Of a stretch of DNA of 64,000 bases, positions 10,283 to 21,129 are shown in pieces (the stretch's first letter is position 1; every line of letters begins with the position of its first letter). Source of the DNA: Notospermus geniculatus. Its lineage: Eukaryota; Nemertea; Pilidiophora; Heteronemertea; Lineidae. The stretch is from the NCBI GenBank assembly GCA_002633025.1, contig NMRB01001909.1, forward strand, positions 1 through 64,000, in the 5' to 3' direction. The position numbers were made by a program, and so were the translations under genes. The notes under the pieces are model-generated. The model saw only the letters and a list, made by a program, of their open reading frames with translations. It made no database searches and was not told the origin of the DNA.

Positions 10283-11707
10283 CTAAAAGTGTCCCATCTT
10301 GCCTCTGTCTCTATTCACCTTTTCCGATTCCGCCGTTCTTGTCTAATTTGCCTTCGTGTTAATTTGCAAAATTGGAAGCATTACAAGAAGTTTTCTTCCG
10401 TGAGCGATGACGTCATCAGCCTAATAGTTAAGCAGTGCATTTTCCGGGAATTTTTACTGATCAAAGTTATTTTATTCGAAAGAGAGTGGCGATCGTAAAC
10501 CAGTTCGCTCGGCAAATGAAAGTTTTGGATGTTGTCTACGTCCATACTGCTTCTGGAATTTTTCTGATTTTATCCTCCGCCGTCATTATCCTTGTTTTGA
10601 AACCCTGTTCAATGCCGTTTTAATGGTAAAAATCGGGGATTCCCTCGAAAAACAGCAGAGTGTCTGCAATCGACGTCATCTTCGTATGTACTTCGGCAAT
10701 TTCCGACGGGCCTCCGTACATATCTCGACTGTATTATGGGCGCCATCTTGCGCAGCGATACAGCGGTGAATTCTACCGCACTGCGCCGGAAGTGAGAAGC
10801 TTGACCGACTAACATCCAAGTTGCATCCGCATGTTGAATAGTCCCTTGAAACGACGACAATTTTGCTTGTAATTCAACATANTGTTGTTTTGGTTTCTTC
10901 ATATTTTCCAATCATTTGGTCAACCCTATTAACCTTGCAAGTTTCAGGAAAATTGGTCAAGTAGTTTCCAAAAGTGGCCCATTTTGACAAACCCTGTCTT
11001 AAGTTTCCAGCCCCTTTTGTTGATTTTGGTGAAACCATGGATTTGTTGTTTAGGTCAGAGTGCCCAACCCTGAGATCAAGTACGATATCAATTTGTCGAA
11101 AATATGGTCCATTCAAAACTGCTCTGTAGCTCGGTTATTTCTGAGTGCATATAACTACGGGAGGTGTCCTTTTGTTCGTAATGATCTTCTCTACGCAATA
11201 ATCCTTCACAAATTAATATCCCTTCAGTTACAGGGCCACCAGAGGCAAATAAGTAAACTCACTTTTGGCACATATTGGGAGTTGTACATTCTTGGTACTT
11301 ATAAATATATTCTTGGTTTTTGTAATACTAAACAAGTTTGGCTTTCTGTTGTGAGTTGGTGAAACGGCTGAAGTTGACGTTGACGTGGAATCCTTTTCGC
11401 AGATTTCGAGGTTACCGCGCAACGGGGTCTCTGGCGCGTGGGGCTATTACTTTATTTGCGGTGAGTGAGCAAAATGGTCTGCTGTTCAGGCAGCCATTTT
11501 GTTTCTCGCTTCAACTGAGACGGCAGTTTTGCAATCAAAATAGCCAAAATAGCAGCCAATATCGTCAGCTTTTGTATTCATCGATAGCATGGTCAACTAT
11601 TAACATTTGTCTTTAAGAACACAATGGCCCAAACGTATCGCAAGTTAAGCTCACAATTTCAGAGAAATAAGCAAGTGAACAGCGCCGATCCGCGTCATAT
11701 TTTTGTT
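10283..11707. other. No gene seen
   Basis: Includes degenerate TTTTCCnATTcGCC repeats up to about 10365, a CpG-containing stretch with GCGCCATCTTGCGC (10740-10755) that could be a promoter relic, and one ambiguous base at 10882. Open frames are short and not protein-like. Confidence 0.4.
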
Positions 11708-11888
11708 CAGTGCCGGTGTGACAGGGATCAAAGTCCCCCTGGAATCAAAGTCCAGTCTTATTGTTCACCGAGGGATCAGAATATATGGCTATAGAGACCA
11801 TGGCCATTCGAATATAACCTTACAATAGCGGGCTATTGTTTGGCGGACTTGCATTCCTAGGACGTTGATTCCTGTCACACCTGCGCTG
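11708..11888. mobile_element. Short palindromic MITE, family copy 1
   Basis: CAGTGCCGGTGTGACAGG at the left pairs with CCTGTCACACCTGCGCTG at the right; the middle reads through GGAATCAAAGTCC and GGACTTGCATTCC. Related sequence occurs at 13895-13980, 20640-20797 and 36173-36270, defining an interspersed family. Confidence 0.65.
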
Positions 11889-11966
11889 TTTTTACGTCCG
11901 CATCGACATTACTTCAGCCCTCAAGCAAACAATAGACCACCAGTCATCGTGGGCCAATGAAACCCT

Positions 11967-13461
11967 CAGGGTGAGTCAAAAAAATGTTCCCCCAACTTTC
12001 TTGGCCTGCCATACAAAGTTTATGACAGTTACTGAAACATAAATGGTGCCATCCTTTTCCTATGGATGTTTACTAAGGCCCGTATGCACAGCCCACACTT
12101 TAGTCATACTTTTGGAAAAGTGTAACTTTAGCTCTACTTTTCTAATGCACAAGACTCCACTTTCGCGAAGTAACACTTTCAAAGCCCCAAATGAAAGTGA
12201 CTGCTAAGTCAGGTCTGGAGGTCCCTTTAGCCGCACTTTCAGCTGAGAGTGGCACATAAAACGCGTTCAAATATTTCAAAAGACAACATTTATCATGGAT
12301 TCTTGGATAATCTCCACAATTTTGACAAACTTAGTGTGTCGAAAGAGGTTGGACATTTTATTAGAGATCGGGCCAACCCATTTGAGAATTTCACAGAAGA
12401 ACAGTTTTTATAGGCCTGCAGCTACCATTTTTATTAACAAAAATCACGCTGACGATATCGTAAAAGATTCAGAAATTGTTTGATAATTAGGCCTACTTGT
12501 GGTACAGATAACAGTGATCTATGAGACTGCTGGGTGCAGTGATTGTAGTTTGCTGGACAACACAACGTCACCCTGCGACAAGACAAAAATGTAGAAAAAA
12601 TAAAAGCCCTGCTCAACATTTTCTGCAATATTTCATCATTTTATTCAAACTAAAATAGTTTGAAAGAAACAGATAGATCTCTTCATCCTGAATTTGAATC
12701 TTCCCGCTTTTTAGAGTCATGGTCAAGGTCTTCCTCGACACAGTTTCACAATGGAAATCTTCCGTTACTTCATTTAAATCCTATTGTGGGATTTATTACG
12801 CACGTTTGAAGTCATACTTTTTAAAGTGAGGCTAAAGTGCCATCGCAGAATACCAAGCTGAACTTTCCGAAAGTTGCACTTTAGCCTCACTCAGCAAAGT
12901 GTGACTTTTCTAAAAAGTGGAACTTTCTGAAAGTGTTCCCTGTGCAAACGGCCCTAAGTCGTGTGTAAAAATCATCCATGTGTGACCACGCATACGGTCA
13001 CCAGAGCCCATTGTTCAACGGTGACCAGAAATGCAAGTTACACAATGTACGGCTTTCTGACTACCGTACTCCATGTTATCAAAAATAGATAAAGACCAAA
13101 TGACTAACAAGAAAGAAATTAGGTCTACTTGACAAAATCGATATTTTTATCGAACTTTTATTGAAGCTGAGGTGTTCAACACATTTTAATCAGTGACTTC
13201 CCCATAATTGATCAGGGAAAAGGCCCACTGACCACAAACATCAGGCTTCGACATTGTGTAACTTGCATTTCTGGTCACCGTGGAACAATGGGCTCTGGTG
13301 ACCGTATGCGTGGTCACACATGGATGATTTTTACACACGACTTAGGCCTATGTAGTCAACATCCATAGGAAAAGGATGGCACCACTTATGTTTCAGTACC
13401 TGTCATAAACTTTGTATGGCAGGCGAAGAAAGTTGGAGGAACATTTTTTTGACTCACCCTG
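11967..13461. mobile_element. Long-TIR DNA element carrying a nested insertion
   Basis: CAGGGTGAGTCAAAA at 11967 is inverted at 13461, and the arms continue for about 105 bases (GGCACC/GGTGCC, ATGGATGTT). A second matched pair, 12955-13050 against 13256-13348, restores the arm once the nested 878-bp element (12077-12954) is removed. Without it the element is about 614 bp. No coding sequence. Right flank is TA; left flank is mutated, so the superfamily is uncertain. Confidence 0.75.
12077..12954 (+). mobile_element. Harbinger-like element with transposase remnant, TAA duplication
   Basis: Ends GGCCCGTATGCACAG and CTGTGCAAACGGCCC are inverted, with TAA on both sides (12074-12076, 12955-12957). 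TAA (TWA) duplications are the hallmark of PIF/Harbinger. At 12351-12413 the plus strand reads GHFIRDRANPFENFTEEQFL then stop, which resembles the start of Harbinger transposases (RDR.NP.E..tEeeF). AAAGTG-rich subterminal repeats fill both ends. The rest of the transposase is missing, so it is a deleted derivative. Confidence 0.75.
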
Positions 13462-13722
13462 TATAAGGTGTCTCGAAGAAACAACAAAGCTTGGCCTTTT
13501 ATCAATCAGGCCTCTCAAAAACTAGGTCTTTATAATACGTCGGACCACATGTACATTCTGTTGTGATGAAATAAACTATATATATACTTAATAGGTCAGT
13601 CGTAATTTACCGTGCTTTGGATCATTAGAAGTTAGTTAGGCCTACAGATTGAAGAGCCCGTCGGTGGTTTATTCGTTCTTCAGTTGATCCTATTCTGAAT
13701 CGGTGGTGGGGCGGGAGAAGAG

Positions 13723-13873
13723 ATGGCGGGCTTCGTCGTGAATATTCTAACCGACCCGAAGACTTTGGCAGTCTTTTTTGGTGTTTTGGTCCTCGCTTGG
13801 ATATTGTACCCGAGGAAGAGATATAAATATCCACCAGGACCGTTCGCCTGGCCAATCGTTGGATCAACCTTCG
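13723..13873 (+). CDS. Cytochrome P450, first exon only
   Basis: ATG at 13723 begins a 50-residue reading with a membrane anchor (LAVFFGVLVLAWILY), a basic stop-transfer patch (PRKRYKY) and the proline-rich hinge PPGPFAWPIVGS that follows the anchor in microsomal P450s. The frame runs into GGTAAGT at 13873/13874, a strong 5' splice site, leaving phase 1. P450s are about 500 residues, so this is one tenth of the protein. No further exon was found to the right within the window: the intron enters transposons and then the viral element. Either later exons lie beyond 64 kb, or this exon is orphaned. Confidence 0.8.
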
Positions 13874-15404
13874 GTAAGTCAGTCTGAATCAGATGTGACA
13901 GGAATCTAAGTCCGCCAGGAATCGAAGCCCTGGTTCCATTGTATGAGGGATTAGGATATACGGCCTACACTGGCAGTAATATTACGACACTTTCAAAATT
14001 CTAGTCAGACATTTTCCTCTTTTGCCTTCTTTTTCTCTCTTACCACTTATTACTTTTCTTATCGATGAGAACATTTTTACCTTGGCAAGTGGGTTATATA
14101 ATCCCATGAGATTGTCTATGCCAAAGGTAAGCCTGCCGCACACGGGAGCTATCTGCTGAACAAAAAGTCACTCGAGACCGTTTGCTCAGCAGATAGCTCA
14201 CTGTGTGCGCGTCATTTTCGGTGAGTTTTCTGCCTCGCGAGGCGTTGAGGCGAAGATCAAACATGTTTGATGTTTTTCGCCTCACAATGAGAGGAAAAAC
14301 TCACCGTGTGCGCGCTACTTGAGCTAAGTGCTGAGGGCAGAAATTCCAGATGGCCAATGAAATCGCTTCCTTTGTTCACATGATTTCAAGATGGCGGTCT
14401 CAACGGAATAGCAGACATGCATGAGATGGCCGAAATGGGGGAATTCGCCTCGAAACGGAGAGCCATTCTCGGCACCGCCAAATTAAAATCGGTGTCTGCC
14501 CATTCCACCTTTTCTCAATTTGCCTTTTCCCATTTCGCCTTCTAGTCTTATTTCGTCTTCTTTGATCTGGCCTTTTCACAGTTCACAATGTCATATTTGG
14601 CCTTGGCGCTATTTTTTGTCTTCGTCTCAACTGGCCTTATTCCAGATTCATCTTNTAGGCATTCTCGAGCGGCAATCAATCAGCTGATTAACTGACGCAT
14701 ATGTGTACGTTTGCCAGCTGTTCGATACAGGCCTACCATACAATACCGCGCTTTTGCTTGTTTCCGTGTATGTTGGTCAAACTGTTTTGCTTTGCTGCTG
14801 CTGCTGCTGCACGGGAAACCAAGTTCTCTTTATGTGAATGATGCTGAGTATACATGTAAATTGCGTTGGTCGGGGCGGCTTGGCGATTCAAAAGCAAGAA
14901 TAAACGCAAGGCTGAGATGACCAATTTCAACACTAACGTTTTATTCGGTTCTTCTACTATTTACAAAAAGTATACATGTACAATAAACGGATTCCATGCA
15001 TCAAATTGTTTTCTACATACATGTACAACAATCAGCGATATCGTGTTTTGTTCCTCAGTTTATCGGCACAACCATCCTTCCGGCTCTGTTCATCAACACT
15101 GTACAAGAACAACCAATTAAAGGGTTGCCGTTTACAATAATAAAAATAGTTCTTTCTGGTGTGCTCATGATTATTTAAAAAACTGGCGCATTCGTTTTGC
15201 CGAGAAAAAGCTGCTTCCCCGCGTTCGCCGGCTGTGCGCAAAGACACTAGCCCAATGCCTCACGGCCTGTTGCTTTTGCTTCAAACGTGATGCAGACCAG
15301 ATGGTAGGCAAACGCACTATTGCTTGTTCAGTTATGGTTCGTAAGGGTAACGCATGCTCCAGCGGGCGGTATGGTGAGCATAAACGTAATATTTCTTCAT
15401 TCAG
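13874..15404. other. Repeat relics, no gene seen
   Basis: 13895-13980 is a partial copy of the 11708 MITE family. 14100-14310 holds two compound palindromes (GCTATCTGCTGA/TCAGCAGATAGC and GGTGAGTTTTC/GAAAAACTCACC). 14500-14650 is a degenerate TTTCGCCTTnTCC repeat with an ambiguous base at 14655. 14780-14812 has a GCT triplet run. Confidence 0.5.
14934..14985 (-). terminator. Candidate polyadenylation region (copy A)
   Basis: On the minus strand TAGTAGAAGAACCGAATAAA contains the AATAAA signal (14940-14945 as TTTATT on plus). A near copy lies at 16521-16580, downstream of the other minus-strand viral gene. Shared 3' sequence behind two genes of the same strand suggests a viral transcript-end element. 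Confidence 0.4.
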
Positions 15405-16068
15405 TCATGGCTTTTTGCTAGGTCCTGGTGTTGGTTTTGTGCGTGGTTTTTTTCCACTGTATGGTTTCTGGGGTTGTGTCCGCTTTCGTCGGCCAGCGGG
15501 GTCAATTGTTGGCGTGCCCTTTGGCAAATCGGCTGTGCCGGTTGCCTGCTGTTCGGTTAAATGTTCGAAGATGGGCCGAGCTGATGCGGGCACGCTGTTC
15601 GTGGCGAGGGGTTTTTTGCCAAAAACATTTGGCAATTGGTCCAAACGTTTTTTGGCGCAGGCAAAGCATTGCCCCTCCGTCTGGGCAAACAAATCGGCAA
15701 AACTGTCGATCGGTTTGCGCCAGGTGGTGTATCTTTGAGAAGGCATCGCCACTTCCTCGAGCGTTTGTTCAACGAACTCAGTGCGACCACGAATGATGTC
15801 NATGGAAATAAACGGTAACGAACAGTTTCCGGGAAATAGTCAAAGTAAAATCATCATAAGGCAAAATCGCATAAGCACTTGTTCGCCGAATATCTGTTGA
15901 CCACCTTCTTTGCTCAGCGATGAGACCGTTTATATTTAAAACGTTTTCGTCTTGCCCACGCACAGCAGGAATAACACAAATAGCGAGACGTAAATGACAC
16001 TTGCAAGCTAGTTCTTGCGTTTGTTCTTGGCACGGATCCGCGGCAACGACAGAGAAATTCCACCGCAT
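15405..16068 (-). CDS. Unknown viral-region gene, two frames meeting at an ambiguous base
   Basis: From the ATG at 16068 the minus strand is open to 15778; a second frame is open across base 15801 and ends at 15405. Both look protein-like. Base 15801 is an N, exactly where one frame (…FVTVYFH) would pass to the other (DIIRGRTEFVEQTLEE…), so the two are probably one gene of about 220 codons with a one-base sequencing uncertainty. The C-terminal half has FADLFAQTEGQCFACAKK and a basic, Pro-rich tail ending PTPGPSKKP. No family recognised. A TAA precedes the chosen ATG in frame. It lies downstream of the RING gene on the same strand. Confidence 0.5.
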
Positions 16069-16520
16069 ACGATTGATTTACATGTACTCCGAAACTGGTT
16101 TTGTTCGATGGTTTAGCTTTGAAGTCGTTCGTGTTTGCATCCTTTTCTTTTGCAGGAGATCTGGAACAAAATAAAGTCAAAATGTTGTGGCAATGTAAAC
16201 AAGAAAGATGCTCAGAGTTGTCGTGTGCATTAACGCTTGGGCTTAGCGACGAACACCAAATGACAGTTTAAACATTGCTCATTCCACAACGCTTATTTTC
16301 TTCATCGCACACAACAGGCAGATGAACTTTTCCCGAGTACGGAGCACAGAGAGATTTTGTCCGCCGCCTAAAAAGAAATAGGCGTGACTTTGATCGGGCT
16401 TATTTCGCCGCAAATGAAAATCAAAGACAAAAGACCATGAAACCAAGAACAGGCGTATTCAGCCATAAACAAAAACAGACAGAAGTCCATGAAACCAACA
16501 ACCAATGAGTTTCAGCGTAA

Positions 16521-16580
16521 TGTTTTATTTGTTTCTTCTACTACTGTTAAAAAGGGTTCTATATACATGCACAGTAATTT
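16521..16580 (-). terminator. Candidate polyadenylation region (copy B)
   Basis: Minus strand TAGTAGAAGAAACAAATAAA, 169 bases after the stop of the RING gene, matches the block at 14934-14985 including the AATAAA signal. Confidence 0.45.
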
Positions 16581-16711
16581 TTGGTGTTCGTTTTTCAACA
16601 TCTTGATCAACACAGCACAAGAAAAAGCAAAAATTAAAGAAAACCAACTGCAAACAATCCCAATCAATGTTTTGAATGTTCTGATAACCAAAAAAAGACT
16701 ACATGTTCTAA

Positions 16712-17530
16712 CTAATCCCAGGATTCCGGGGCTTGGTTTGCGGCTTCAAAACGGTTGGGGTTAGCCTCATCTTCGGCGACGCAATGGGGACAGACAGTCA
16801 CAAATAGACTGGCTGGCCCCTGCAAGCACCGAAGATGTGCCACGTGCCGACACAGCCCCACTCTACCACCGATAGCCTCGGGGCGGACAGGTGAAATCAA
16901 GATCACCGGCTGGCTGCAGTATGGGCAGACGTGCCCGGAAAGTGGGACGCCCATCTCTTCCCAAATGACCGCATCTGCTTGCTGACGCTCCTCAAGCATC
17001 GTCCTTATTGCGGCCAAACGAGAAGATGGCGTTCGTTTGGCTGCTTCGTGAGCCTTAAGGAGGGCCGTCGCAGACGACCCATATTCTTTGGCTACACGGA
17101 GCAGCACATGCCATGTTTCGGGGCAAGCCGACCCATAATGTGCAACCATATGGTTGACCGATTGTGCCGCACTATCAGGTTGGTGGAGCGACACTGCGGC
17201 CTCCAGTAAATCATTGTTTTTAAGGAGTACCGCAATGTCTATTAGGCTGTGCGGCGTGCGCACCCAAAACTCATCCCGGAATCGCTGGGGATTTTTCAAC
17301 CCGCCCAAACCACTTTTTAAAATATAATTAATAAGATCAACAAAACACGAAAAAGGAAAAACGTATTCCCACGACTGGGGGTAAATAATTTGTAAACCCG
17401 GATGTAACCATGTGAAGTGGGTTTTCATTACATCCAAAAACTGTGTTAAGACCACAATGGCCTCCAGCCCAACGATGAAACATGCTTCTTTTGTGTTTTC
17501 ATTTTTCACGACCAATTTTGCTGTCGACAT
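16712..17530 (-). CDS. RING-H2 finger protein of the virus-like element
   Basis: A 272-residue intact frame. Residues 202-250 form a canonical C3H2C3 RING: C202, C205, C227, H229, H232, C235, C247 and C250, so ubiquitin E3 ligase activity is likely. Residues 1-180 are helical, with a hydrophobic FPFSCFVDLINYIL segment and DIAVLLKNNDLLEAAV, faintly reminiscent of BTB/substrate-adaptor helices, but I would not assign that. Bases directly before the ATG on the minus strand are pyrimidine-rich and end in CAG (17531-17560), like a 3' splice site, so a 5' exon may exist. Viral RING proteins commonly act on host proteins; the target here is unknown. Confidence 0.7.
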   Translation of the reverse strand: MSTAKLVVKNENTKEACFIVGLEAIVVLTQFLDVMKTHFTWLHPGLQIIYPQSWEYVFPFSCFVDLINYILKSGLGGLKNPQRFRDEFWVRTPHSLIDIAVLLKNNDLLEAAVSLHQPDSAAQSVNHMVAHYGSACPETWHVLLRVAKEYGSSATALLKAHEAAKRTPSSRLAAIRTMLEERQQADAVIWEEMGVPLSGHVCPYCSQPVILISPVRPEAIGGRVGLCRHVAHLRCLQGPASLFVTVCPHCVAEDEANPNRFEAANQAPESWD

Positions 17531-17925
17531 CTGAAATGAAAGAAAAGAGAGAGAGCAAAATTAGTTTGCCAAATTGTGAACACCACGTTCGAGAAACTGA
17601 GATTATTTAGTACAATTTTGAACAAAACTGAAGGTAAACTGCAATAGCATTGCTGGCTTTGCCCGGTACTTTGTTGAGTGATAGTAATGAAAGAGCAATT
17701 TGGCACGAGTTTAAGTCTGTGGGGCGATCAACACCCGAGGAAGTTTTCATTGAACTCGCCAGAAAATAGATTGGGCAACTATACGAACGATGTTTTGACG
17801 TGTGTTCATTTTGTGAAGCACCACCACGCGACTTGCTAACTAAGTACAAAACATCTGGCGGTGGCATCAATAAAAGCTATGCCAGGATTAAGCGAATGAT
17901 TGTTTTTACTCACAGTGAAGAATAC

Positions 17926-18659
17926 GGGGCGAATTCATAAAGCTATTTTAACGTGCGTACAATTAGAGGGCGTTCATCTTCTAAACGCGGACAGAAAAAC
18001 GGCCGTTTAAACTACTATTCACATGTCTCCAATTATCGCGCATTTAGGTGTACGCGTGCATGTTCTCGATCAACCCATGCTGATCCATTGTTGACAGCAC
18101 AACGTAGGTGGAAATTACATAAATCGCCGCCAGTTGGTAAAAAAACTGGCCCTATGGTCATCGCTTGGTCAGTCACATGGGCTAGAGTGCCAGTAGGCCT
18201 GCTACATGAGTAAAACTCAGAAGCCAACGGGAAAAAGAGATCGGTCAAGTTTACATATGAACAGCGTATTGTGGCAGTGAAGATGCACCCAATTGTGGAG
18301 GACAAAAAAACTTCGAACGGCAAGAAACAAGAGGCTTGGGCAGACATAGCCTAAACAACGGCCGCATACTTTCCGGAGAGACCCAAGGCAAAGGATAAAG
18401 ATCGGCGTGAATTATGGAGAGGAAAGAAGGGGAAGGCAAAGAAGGAATACAGGGAGAAGCAGATGGATAGGACAAAAACGCAACTGAAACAAGCCACCCT
18501 CATGCGATTAAATTTTCGTTTGTCTGCTAAATGGGACTTGTTCGCACGTTAGATAATCACCTCTTCTGATTTTGCGTCTAACTTTAAACAGGCGATGATT
18601 GGCCGATAAAAAAAATTTACACGCGGACATCTCTTAAAATAGCTTTATGAATTCGGGCC
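17926..18659 (+). mobile_element. 734-bp Harbinger-type element with TAC duplication
   Basis: Left end GGGGCGAATTCATAAAGC and right end GCTTTATGAATTCGGGCC are inverted, flanked by TAC at 17923-17925 and 18660-18662. The three-base duplication and the Myb/SANT-like gene inside (next entry) fit PIF/Harbinger, whose autonomous members carry a transposase plus a Myb-like protein. The transposase is absent. It lies between viral genes, so it inserted after the virus-like element did. Confidence 0.75.
18238..18552 (+). pseudogene. Myb/SANT-like DNA-binding protein remnant (Harbinger accessory gene)
   Basis: The frame reads VKFTYEQRIVAVKMHPIVED, KKTSNGKKQEAWADIA, an in-frame TAA near 18352, then DRRELWRGKKGKAKKEYREK. 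This pattern (hydrophobic helix, EDKKT, KQ.AW..IA, LW...KK.AKK.Y) matches the Myb/SANT-like domains of Harbinger accessory proteins and their domesticated MSANTD relatives. The better ATG (18206) is in another frame. With one stop and a shifted start it is dead. Confidence 0.65.
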
Positions 18660-18721
18660 TACGTTTCGCCTACCTTTTTTCTTTTTGTTGTTTTGATCTG
18701 CAAAATTTGGTGTTTTATGGG

Positions 18722-19558
18722 TTTCGATCTGCAAAAAGAGTAATGATCATTGCATCAAAAAAAGTACGCCATCAGCTGAGGAAGGCGCCAGCACCGCAAC
18801 TTCGCTGAAAGCACGTCCCTATTACATGCGCGAACAAACATTTCCGTGGCGGAAGATACCATTCCTAAATTTGGTGAAAAAGGACCGGTTAACAAAAGGA
18901 CCTACCGGTACATACAACGTTAAGTCAACTTTTTGTCATAATAAGTTCAAACTGGACGAGAACAAGTGAGGCAGAAGAAATTTCCTCCACGAGGATCATC
19001 TACAATGTACGTCATTGACGAAAGTTTAACCAGAGATAAGTGAATGACAGCGGAAACATGCAAGCAATGTTCTTACCCTGTTTCTTTAAACTTTTTCGCT
19101 GATTGCGGTTGTTCCTCTGTACTCCAGTGTTAAATTTCTTTTTGTGCTTCGATCTGCAAGAAAAGTAATGATCATTGCATCAGAAAAGCACGCCATCAGC
19201 TGAGGAAGGCGCCAGCACCGCAACTTCCCTGAAAGCACCTATTACATGCGCGAACAAACATTTCCGTGGCGGAAGATACCATTCCTAAATTTGGTGAAAA
19301 AGGGTCGGTTAACTAAAGGACCTACCGGTACATACAACGTTAAGTCAACTTTTTGACATAATACGTTCAAACTGGTCGAGAATAAGTGAGGCAGAAGAAA
19401 TTTCCTCCACGAGGATCATGTACAATGGACATCATTGACGAAAGTTTTACCAGAGATAAGTGAAAAACAGCGGAAACATGCAAACAATGTTCTTACCTTG
19501 TTTCATTAAACTTTTTCTCTGATTGCGGTTGTTCCTCTCTAATGTACACCAGTGATAA
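18722..19558. repeat. Tandem duplication, ~425-bp unit, two copies
   Basis: From TTCGATCTGCAA through CCTACCGGTACATACAACGT to GATTGCGGTTGTTCCTCT, the sequence at 18722-19140 is repeated at 19147-19558 with scattered differences. No coding frame. It sits within the virus-like element between the minus- and plus-strand gene groups. Confidence 0.75.
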
Positions 19559-21129
19559 ATGTAGAAAGTCAGCAAGCAGCAACTGCGTCAAAAATAATAC
19601 GTAAACAGGTTTTGCACTTGTGACTGGGTTGTCTCGTGGCTGAAGGACGTGTGAGGCTTTAGGTGTGGCTCGGTGCCTACTTAATCGCCCCTGGATGGGA
19701 CACCAGCTTGGCAAGGCTAGGCTTTGACACGAGCGCATTAATCAAATCTCCATGTTCTGATTGGGTGAGAAGGCCCATGCCTCCTAATGTTGTGGTCGCA
19801 TAACGAATGCAACAATGTGGCGCCGGGTGTGAGATCTGGATCTAGTTGCTGACCAGGCGGCATGTGTGCTCTTGGATGGTTGCGAAAAGCCAACAGGTGT
19901 TTTTGGCAGCGATTGTTTACATGATTAATTACTGCTGGTAACTGATTTCATTCGCGGGCGTCCCACAAATATGCAACAACAATGCTCCAAACAAAATTAC
20001 ATGTATTATTGTTGGTGAAATCACATCTGCATGGTGGAGCCGCAACTCGCATAAAGCATGTATCAGTTGCTCGCGACAACAGCTTGTGGAAATGTGAGAT
20101 GTTTCTGCAAAACGCAAATCCTTGAAGAAAATAACCGTTGTTCTCGTTTATAAAGGCGAGAGGCCTGCTAATGGATCATTGTGCACGAGCCACGTGTCAA
20201 AAAGATTGCAATGATTGCTTGTGCTGACGACTGAACACATATTAGACTAACAAGAAAGGTTAATCTTGGCCCCAAACCTGGACAAAAATTATGTTTTGGA
20301 CAATATTTTGTCCTTTTATGCTGATAACTGCGAGAAATCACATACCGAAAATTCCTATGAATCCCTTTTGGAAAATGTTTTTTTAAGGTGTGAATATTTC
20401 TGGCAATGTAGAAAACTCATAAAGGCCTGAATATTTGTGGGCAACGTAGAAAACTCATATTTTTCTGCAAACATCAACTCAGAATAACAACTACCTGTCA
20501 ACTATAATCATCAACCACGGGGCAAGCTGCAAAGCCAAACGTTTCCTCATCACATCAAACAGGTCGACACTGGTATCTGTAGATATTGTTGTTTGCATGG
20601 TTGCTCGTGCGCTCTGCCATGTTTGCCGGCCACAAACACCAGTGTGCCTGATGTGAAAGAAATCAAAGTCTCACAGGAACCAAAATCCGGTCTTTTGGTT
20701 CAGCGAGGGTTAAGTGGCCAGAGAGACCATGACCAATCGAACAATACTTTACATGGCGGACTTGCATTCCAAAGACGCTGATTCCTCTCACACACTGAAA
20801 ATAAATTTTCATCCGGAGCGAAGCTGTTCTGCCTGTGTTAACAACAGCTGGCGCTCCGCGGTGGAAATGACTGTTGTGATGATTAAACCCGCCAAATAGC
20901 TTAGCTCAACTGAATTAACCCGAAGCTGATCTGCCTATGTGTTCAACAGCTGGCACGATGTGGTGAAAATAACTGTTGTGAGTGAAGAACAAACCCGCAC
21001 AAATGAATGCATGGGCAAAGAGGCTTGTGTTGCGTGTGATGAGGTGTTTTATAAATAAAAATCGAGGATAGGAAAGTAACCCGGGAAAGCTGTGTGCTGT
21101 GTGCTGTGCACCGATCGCTTGCTGTCAGT
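19559..21129. other. No gene seen; repeats and a MITE copy
   Basis: 20640-20797 is a diverged copy of the 11708 MITE family. 20815-20890 and 20926-20995 are direct repeats sharing CAACAGCTGGC and AACTGTTGTGA. TATAAATAAA at 21052-21061 may be a promoter for the DUF4326 gene. Nothing else is recognisable. Confidence 0.45.

Noticed and set aside
15301-15738. Plus-strand 145-residue frame
   Set aside because: Antisense to the minus-strand gene, whose translation looks more protein-like and connects to its upstream half.
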